This document shows positions 60,401 to 64,000 of a stretch of DNA of 64,000 nt, one piece after another. Both the position numbers and the translations under genes were made by a program. A model generated the notes under the pieces. It had not been told where the DNA came from and searched no databases. It worked only from the letters and a program-made list of their open reading frames with translations. Each line of letters opens with the position of its first letter. Within the stretch, counting starts at the first letter, position 1. Source of the stretch: Phanerodontia chrysosporium. Its lineage: Eukaryota > Basidiomycota > Agaricomycetes > Polyporales > Phanerochaetaceae. The stretch is taken from assembly GCA_001910725.1 (NCBI GenBank), contig MJGA01000032.1, positions 124,001-188,000 of the forward strand, read 5' to 3'.

Positions 60401-61730
60401 TGGTATATCAGGCTGGCTCAGACAAGAGTTTAGAGAACTTGAAATATTAAATGAAGTTACTCGATTGCAATTTGCTCACAAGTTGCCAACTCATATTGGT
60501 GGTATTACTCGCCGTCAAATTATTTACACATATCGTATTTGGAAGGGCCCTAACTACATGCCTAATCGTATGCCAGTATATTTGAAATGGTCAGATGCAC
60601 AACCATGGGAGAACACAGATCCAGGCGATGAACCAGGCTGGAAAATAGTGGAACAAAACAGACGTGACAAAAGAAAAATTAATAAAGACGAGACTGGTGA
60701 AGAAAAACAAAGAAAAATTCAAAAAACTCAACAAGATTCAACTCAATTTGTCAAAGCACAAGGTACCACTACATTGAAAACTCTAAGCAATGATTTGAAG
60801 AATATAAAAAGGAAAAAAAAGCTAAACCTGAATCAGTCTACTATAAAAAAACAGTTCAATATAACAATTACATCTTCAATATCTGAAAGTCAATGGGGTT
60901 TTATATGGAGCAATTATAGTTGTGCCTATGACTCAGTTTTTCCAATTGTATTACAAGCAATATTGTCCAATACAGCATCCTTTGTAGAAGCTGCAATTAT
61001 GAAAACACCTTTGATACACACACTTGTCACTAATTATAAGGTAGCTTTGGAAAATCATACTAATGTAGAGCTAGTTAGAAATAATATACGACAAGGCTTA
61101 CATGAAGTAGACCCTACTGAATTTCCTCTAATGACTAATGTAGGCACAGAAATTAATGCACTTTGTACTTATGTATTTCAGGAACTGGACAATTTTTATT
61201 ATAAACAGTATAAATGTAGACAATGTAATATAGTGCATGATATAGCAAGAAATGTAAACTTACCATATGATGATATTTTAGCTGTGTGTTCACCTTATCG
61301 CTGGCGTAAACAAGGTATCATGCAAGGAACTGCACAAAACAAAACACCATTGCAATGGCTGCGTGCTAATCTAAGACAAATTACAAGTATTGCATGCGAA
61401 TCTTGTCATCTGCCAATGATTACTCAAATGGCATTTGAATCCATGCCATTATTTTTGCGCTTCAAGGTCGAAAGTGTTCGGGTTGATTGGACACTTGATT
61501 TGGACCTAGGTCAATATCAATATAGGTTATGTGGTTTTATTTATTATGGAAGTAATCATTTTACATCACGGATAATTACTAATACAGGTGATATTTGGTA
61601 TAATGATGGAATGCAGAATGGGCGAATATACAGTCATGAAGGTCACTGGCATAATTTTACATCCACACAAATACATAGAGCACCACAGAATAGGCAATTA
61701 ATTATTGGATTATATGTCAGAACACAGTAA
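54387..61730 (+). CDS. Helitron Rep-helicase with chromodomain and USP-like peptidase
   Basis: One open frame of 2447 residues, with no intron. An N-terminal DUF6570-like region (CAVCGSLTMRRELTPI; YICNNCLNCIRQ) is followed by the Helitron-like N domain. Rolling-circle motifs are HMHMLIW (about residue 738) and AYVTDYVTK (about 927-935) with two tyrosines. A chromodomain is inserted at about residues 1094-1148 (VNKIISHRW; QFLVKWNLGDKSWI). The PIF1-type helicase follows with GMAGTGKS (about 1537), FLDEISM (about 1614) and GDFAQLPP. The C-terminus (about 2169-2447) resembles a ubiquitin-specific protease, with SCAYDS (Cys about 2179), a CRQC/CESC zinc ribbon, NHFTSRI (His about 2391) and WYNDG (Asp about 2407). 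All core motifs look intact. Start is the first ATG after an in-frame stop at 54339. Confidence 0.93.
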   Translation: MVVVTKQKKNWTAQDLLELDRDQVISTDKTYRIAGYINQKDRHVFIGIPTIDIPLPVLCQRATKNMLLIIGQKHNVITGRRDVDLATILNRLQRHVCETCPTYLTVFEPNKTALSDAQRMKLYRQRNKQLLQQKEKTRWADTKGTDVEFKERKKEYRAKKYKEGLFPPKPPSDIQLHNIINGFHKATSFENIEEYGCAVCGSLTMRRELTPIENINAAWFSCLQVPDITRKERTSKKQQIKDIPGPVIDYTCDYICNNCLNCIRQDRIPHLALANGIWLGEVPEQLKNLSWTEQLLISKVVRNYCVIRVSKSKMHKMKANAICHAVPMPRVYSVLPPKREELDEVLAFLYLGPSKPTPDDYKRTPLLVRKNKVIKALEWLKLNHSDYLDIEISHENMDEYPEDCPPVVVDYHEVNATKDAESMAVNDQEEEEGTTEGICPFTVQTLTADELTKLLDSDDRGIIRNKALRHFKQGGKALGIGKAEEPESIYDNPSLYPQMFPWLFPYGLGGLGNNFMQQPVSEQLHKKHLLMYHDKRFQMDPYFPLIAFNHEQIKKSYTGGYLLTLKNNFDEVADRLLNTNESTLQSLIDKLENGHVKVEQLNPDEQQCFKIINNIDYIGAHVPGSNTNRKHMRNEIWALTSYLGAPSWFITFAPADIQHPIAIYYASTGETVYPNVFGDNERFMLIANNPVAGARFFKFMVEAFITYVLGYKNEHSGLYGKTSGYYGTVEQQGRLTLHMHMLIWIKNALTPQEIRDRIMDAESDFQKRMVEYLEGVHIGEFIGKTMAEMSDTFNEFRSNDTEYIKPTTQIPEPMPSVCETKCQDCGTCKHMQSWHERFIATVNEVLFLTNVHSCTKGCKNNKWKTCKSRFPRPLILETQVDPQSGALLLKKGEAMLNTFSPTLTYLLRCNTDVTSLLSGTAIKSVIAYVTDYVTKSPLKTHTMFQAVKTVFNRETTMLGGDMSKQIKARKVLTKVVNSLTSQSEIGGPMACMYLLDHPDHYTSHQFQRFYWRAYINEVKRAWSHLTPLSEEDNKVLLSEKVVLSSSNSKIIGLTTTTDYIHRPKKYNHVTLYDWVRRAQKSKIPKNITKLNETEGEFLVNKIISHRWTKQRVQFLVKWNLGDKSWISMTEAKNLQALDDYLDYYHVSAIQHLPKESSYPIDSEHDGTDIEEQAAYLEANVDNADFDYNNSDDSETLVDEEDSRPSDSQQTKVNNTDEINDITESQQKSVDTAWTLFTCTHPQASTHHVRLVPESEAKVPNFVGGVLPRKDQGNREDYCLTMLTLFKPWRTGNELKNIDQSWDDAFLTHQFTDRQSDIMKYFHIRYECNDARDDYAAARKKGNNLANMPTSIDVQIQEYLDTLYYGMESLDTLSDEQYAEIANEYKEWSRGYITRVSKMQDAERLMYTIGAMDSVVTQDITAFLQKKVTGNEKTGNAWNELLTEHRAKILEARQAEAKQAQHKHALLKKSDPDYNTVKVIDKSYLEASFEPPLASDRELITDTIKAFTLNKDQQRAFRIIAHHACKPSGEQLKMYLGGMAGTGKSQVIKALMHFFKERQEGYRFMCMAPTGSAAALIGGSTYHHILGFTPFDGQDSQTSTGSVTTALDNLKGVEYIFLDEISMTDNNEFYKISEQMCKARDNSDEPFGGINMIVAGDFAQLPPIASSNALYMGGPISTPHHTNSIHQQQSAIGKAIWHQFTSVVILKENMRQKSQSRNDAKLRHCLERMRYGACTDVDIKLLNSRIIGKGLGKPKMTDPRFHHISIITSWNAYRDKINDIRSTQYAEESNQQLMSFYSIDKWKPEPKTDKKGRFKNVHQVDPQRLGNEINAHLKEVLWSLPHSCSQNHPGILRLCIGLPVMIKKNIATECCVTNGAEGRVVGWKTKPGDVPDKPCLDTVFVELTSPPTSIQLDGLPPNVVPIHHTASQIKCIMPNGKTIYISRDQVPLIPNFAMTDYSSQGRTRHNNVIDLNNCRSHQSMYTCLSRGSTYEGTAIVQGFDDKKIRNGISGWLRQEFRELEILNEVTRLQFAHKLPTHIGGITRRQIIYTYRIWKGPNYMPNRMPVYLKWSDAQPWENTDPGDEPGWKIVEQNRRDKRKINKDETGEEKQRKIQKTQQDSTQFVKAQGTTTLKTLSNDLKNIKRKKKLNLNQSTIKKQFNITITSSISESQWGFIWSNYSCAYDSVFPIVLQAILSNTASFVEAAIMKTPLIHTLVTNYKVALENHTNVELVRNNIRQGLHEVDPTEFPLMTNVGTEINALCTYVFQELDNFYYKQYKCRQCNIVHDIARNVNLPYDDILAVCSPYRWRKQGIMQGTAQNKTPLQWLRANLRQITSIACESCHLPMITQMAFESMPLFLRFKVESVRVDWTLDLDLGQYQYRLCGFIYYGSNHFTSRIITNTGDIWYNDGMQNGRIYSHEGHWHNFTSTQIHRAPQNRQLIIGLYVRTQ

Positions 61731-61794
61731 ATTGTAATGTATATAATGTAAAATAAATTAGCAGCAAAAAGTAACGTTTTTAAAATAAAAATTA

Positions 61795-61842
61795 AAGCAT
61801 GAAGAAATCGTACCCGCCGAATTACGGCCCGCACTAACCTAG
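61795..61842 (+). mobile_element. Helitron 3' terminus
   Basis: It lies 65-112 bp after the stop codon, starts AAGCATGAAGAAATCG, has a weak GCCG/CGGC hairpin, and ends CTAG followed by T. That is the expected CTRR end and A/T insertion context. A second copy is at 26260-26307. The 5' TC end was not identified. Confidence 0.6.
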
Positions 61843-62639
61843 TATATGTGAGTTTTGGAGTTACCCTTCCCGATGTTTGTTCTCCGCTCTCCTCCTGCCT
61901 ACAGCACACATGAAGTCGAAGCGGTCAGTCGAGAACAAGTCTTACTTGCGGCAGGTCATATCTGATGTACTTGTACACTGTGTGAATGCATATGCATATC
62001 ACCAGGGAACTCATGTTTATTGTGATGCTATAGGCATTGTACAACTTCTTGTCGATGCACCAACCACGGTCATTCACCACCTTTGCAGAATGGTTGAGGT
62101 ACATTGTAATATCATTGTCTCTCGTCCATATTCACTCAAAAATAACAAGCACTGTCAAAGGTCGAGGAGCGCACGGGCCAAATCAACCTCACAGATCCCA
62201 TTGCACGTGCATCGTTGTTCATTCTGCCAAATTGGCTTCCACGCAGTCTTCGAGGCGATTGATGTCAACTCGGCAGTGCAGCGGCGAGGGCGCAAGGTGG
62301 ATGGCAGCTCAGACGACGAGCTCAGCAACGAGGTGCTGTGCATCGCGCTCATGGTCGCGAAGCCACGCAGGATCTGGAAGCTCCACGTTCTATGACACAT
62401 TCATGCAAAGCTCTCACTGGTACTGTGGAGGAGCATCGATGTGCCGTTAGCGCTGTACGCGTATCGCAATGAGTTGTTCCTCATGCTTGAGCTGATGCAC
62501 TGCCTCTGGACCGGGTGGTTATCAAAGGAGTACGTTAAGTTATTTTGTTATTGCATCTTAACGCGAACTACAATACATGGTCAAGCAATCAATTCTGCTC
62601 TTTCACGATCTTTGCAGAGTTCATCGACTTTGGAGAGTA
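61843..62639. other. no gene confidently recognised
   Basis: A plus-strand piece (MKSKRSVENKSYLRQVISD from about 61909, VLVHCVNAYAYHQGTH) may be a former exon. The overlapping frames at 62037-62450 do not support each other. Confidence 0.35.
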
Positions 62640-63655
62640 GTTGTAGTTCTTAGAGCCAGTGACTGTCACGCGTCCTCAGCAGTTCCTTAGCACGTTCTTT
62701 GTTGGAGTCCTGAAGGGTTTTCCAAGTGCGGAAGCCATAATCAACGTAGCGAAAAAGCCCCCCCCCCCGGCTGTAAACTGTGTTATCGCCCATCGAGTTT
62801 CATGAGATTAAATGGAAACGTTGTCGTGTGTGATGCTAGCGAAAGGTATGAGAATCATCAAGCTGGGCGGGAACTCAATCATGACACCGAATTGGTGAAG
62901 AATTAGATGTCTGCCATGAGTTGAATCGAAGTCACCACCTGCAGTAATTGCACATCATTCTACGGGATGGTTGCCATGATCGTTGTGTTCATAGTATAAG
63001 GCCTGTGGCCCGAAGTTGCACGAAACTGCAGGGAACATACTGGACTGCCAGTTATAATCCAACTCGGGGTAGTGATAGAAGAGACGGTTCAATTCAGTAG
63101 CATAGCTGCGGTAGAGCTTTGGCGCATAGAAAGTGAACATACCTGAAGAGACAGTGAGCAGACAGAAGGGTGCACAAAACAAGACATAATGTACTGCTTG
63201 GGTTGAAGCAATGCAGACGATCGCCTTGTTGGCCATAAGCCTTCCAAGAACGGCGCAGTTGTGCGTAGAGTGATGCGAGAGGCCTAGTCGTTGTTCGAAC
63301 TATATCAGAGGTGGTTCGAATGAGGCTAAGTGCGGCTCACCCATTACCCGCCTCCGTATGATGTTTCACAGGTGATAGTGTGATAGATGCTGCATCGGTC
63401 GCCTTGTTTGATGAACTGCAAGTCGGCAGCAGCAGCTGACATAGCGTCCGAAGCCTCGTCATGCACCTTCTTCCATTCAGAGTGCATGCCTGGAAAGCCA
63501 CTGGGTGATGCGCAGAGATAGCGACTCTTGTCTACGAGAAGAGTGGCTTTCCTAGGAAAAGAAGAAAGTGCAGAACAGCATTGGTATCAAATGCATAAGA
63601 ACGCAGTGCAGACACTTACTGGCCATCCCAGCGAACAAGTCGCAGACCTTATGAT
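62640..63655 (-). pseudogene. Tet-like 2OG-Fe(II) dioxygenase, decayed
   Basis: Minus-strand pieces in order: KATLLVDKSRYLCASPSGFPG (about 63555-63490), the variable EWKKVHDEASDAMSAAAADL, CETSYGGG (about 63370), GRLMANKAIVCIAS (about 63240), APKLYRSYATELNRLFYHYP (about 63120), SSMFPAVSCNFGP, EHNDHGNHP (HxD metal site, about 62975), GVMIEFPPSLMILIPFASIT with HDN (distal His), and TRWAITQFTAGGGLFRYVDYGF (Arg). This is the layout of mushroom Tet-like dioxygenase genes. In-frame stops after NHPVE and VSI, plus a run of 11 C inside the GGG codons, show decay. Confidence 0.72.
62758..62768 (+). repeat. run of 11 cytosines
   Basis: On the minus strand this is an expanded poly-G tract coding glycines in the AGGGLFR block of the Tet-like pseudogene. 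Confidence 0.95.
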
Positions 63656-64000
63656 AGTACTTGTTCAAGGGTTGTAAGAGTCTTGCCTGATGCAATCCGA
63701 CATGCTATGTAGGTCCCTCTCGCAACGATTTGCAGAGTTCGCATTGTGAATTGCTAGAGCAAGACCATGTGGCCGGTGTGTGCATACTTCTTGGAGAAAG
63801 AGGATCGTATCTTGTGCGTAATCCAGTGTGAGCTTGCTCTTCGCGCAGGCTCATCGTTTTGCTTTTCCTTGCTTTTGGTGATGGTTATGAGTGTTATGGA
63901 GTGGGGAACGAGTTTCGCACTTGGCAGTATGTACAGGAAAAGTACGTTCTGCTTGAGAAGAGCGGAGAACAGGACAAGGTGTAGGGGGAAAGCATGACGA
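63656..64000. other. right edge, upstream part of the Tet-like pseudogene
   Basis: VCDLFAGMAS on the minus strand near 63645-63615 belongs to the same pseudogene. Beyond it no frame is convincing and the window ends. Confidence 0.4.

Noticed and set aside
61795..61842. Strong hairpin before the Helitron CTAG end
   Set aside because: Only a 4-bp GCCG/CGGC stem is visible in this copy and it is lost in the 26260 copy, so the end is called on sharing of the terminus and CTAG|T rather than on a hairpin.
62037..62450. Overlapping plus-strand frames of 137 and 172 codons
   Set aside because: They disagree in frame, lack motifs and have no clear splice continuation; left as unassigned.
1..64000. 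tRNA, rRNA, CRISPR arrays and bacterial-type operons
   Set aside because: I looked for tRNA B-box-like GGTTCGAATC, rRNA-like stretches and regularly spaced repeats and saw none. The direct repeats present are minisatellites or LTR parts.

Overview
This window looks like nuclear DNA of a mushroom-forming basidiomycete (Agaricomycetes). The evidence is protein families typical of that group (a Plavaka-type transposase, a DUF6532-like protein, Tet-like 2OG-Fe(II) dioxygenases, a Helitron with a DUF6570-like N-terminal part) and genes cut by many 45-75 nt GT-AG introns with CTAAC-like branch sites. I saw no bacterial operons, CRISPR arrays, rRNA genes or tRNA genes. Most of the window is a graveyard of transposable elements. 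A cluster of multi-exon host-like or cargo genes sits at about 33-50.5 kb and an apparently full-length Helitron at 54-62 kb. All calls come from reading the sequence by eye; no database search was run.

Layout. 0.3-8.3 kb: a decayed Plavaka (CACTA-like) element, with transposase remnants on the minus strand split by two LTR-like insertions and a divergent DUF6532-like gene on the plus strand. 8.6-14 kb: copia and gypsy LTR debris, including a solo LTR with an intact TTGCC target duplication. 14-16 kb: decayed coding remnants and a TA microsatellite. 16033-19100: a complete PIF/Harbinger element with 59-bp terminal inverted repeats, a TGA target duplication, a Myb-like gene and a HARBI1-like transposase. 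19.5-19.9 kb: the 5' part of an unknown gene, cut off by an LTR. 19941-25197: a rearranged copia element whose LTRs and gag are inverted relative to pol, best explained by self-integration (autointegration). 26.3 kb: a second copy of the Helitron 3' terminus. 26.4-29.1 kb: a fossil hAT transposase. 29.3-30.6 kb: a fossil Tc1-like transposase.

33176-34617 is an intact three-exon F-box-like gene. From 35840 to 50476 lie an 873-aa protein of unknown function (minus), a plus-strand 2OG-Fe(II)/TET-JBP-like dioxygenase followed by a long acidic gene with breaks, a 354-aa five-exon unknown protein (minus), and an AT-hook protein built from repeated small exons (plus). The 1.5 kb between the first two, which diverge, is GC-rich and packed with palindromes: five 23-bp units with a constant 9-nt centre and varying but self-complementary 7-bp arms, plus perfect 12-bp and 19-bp inverted repeats. 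This block is my best candidate for an undescribed system.

52-53 kb holds an F-box-like pseudogene. 54387-61842 is a Helitron coding a 2447-aa Rep-helicase with an embedded chromodomain and a C-terminal ubiquitin-hydrolase-like cysteine peptidase. 62.6-63.7 kb holds a decayed Tet-like dioxygenase gene on the minus strand.
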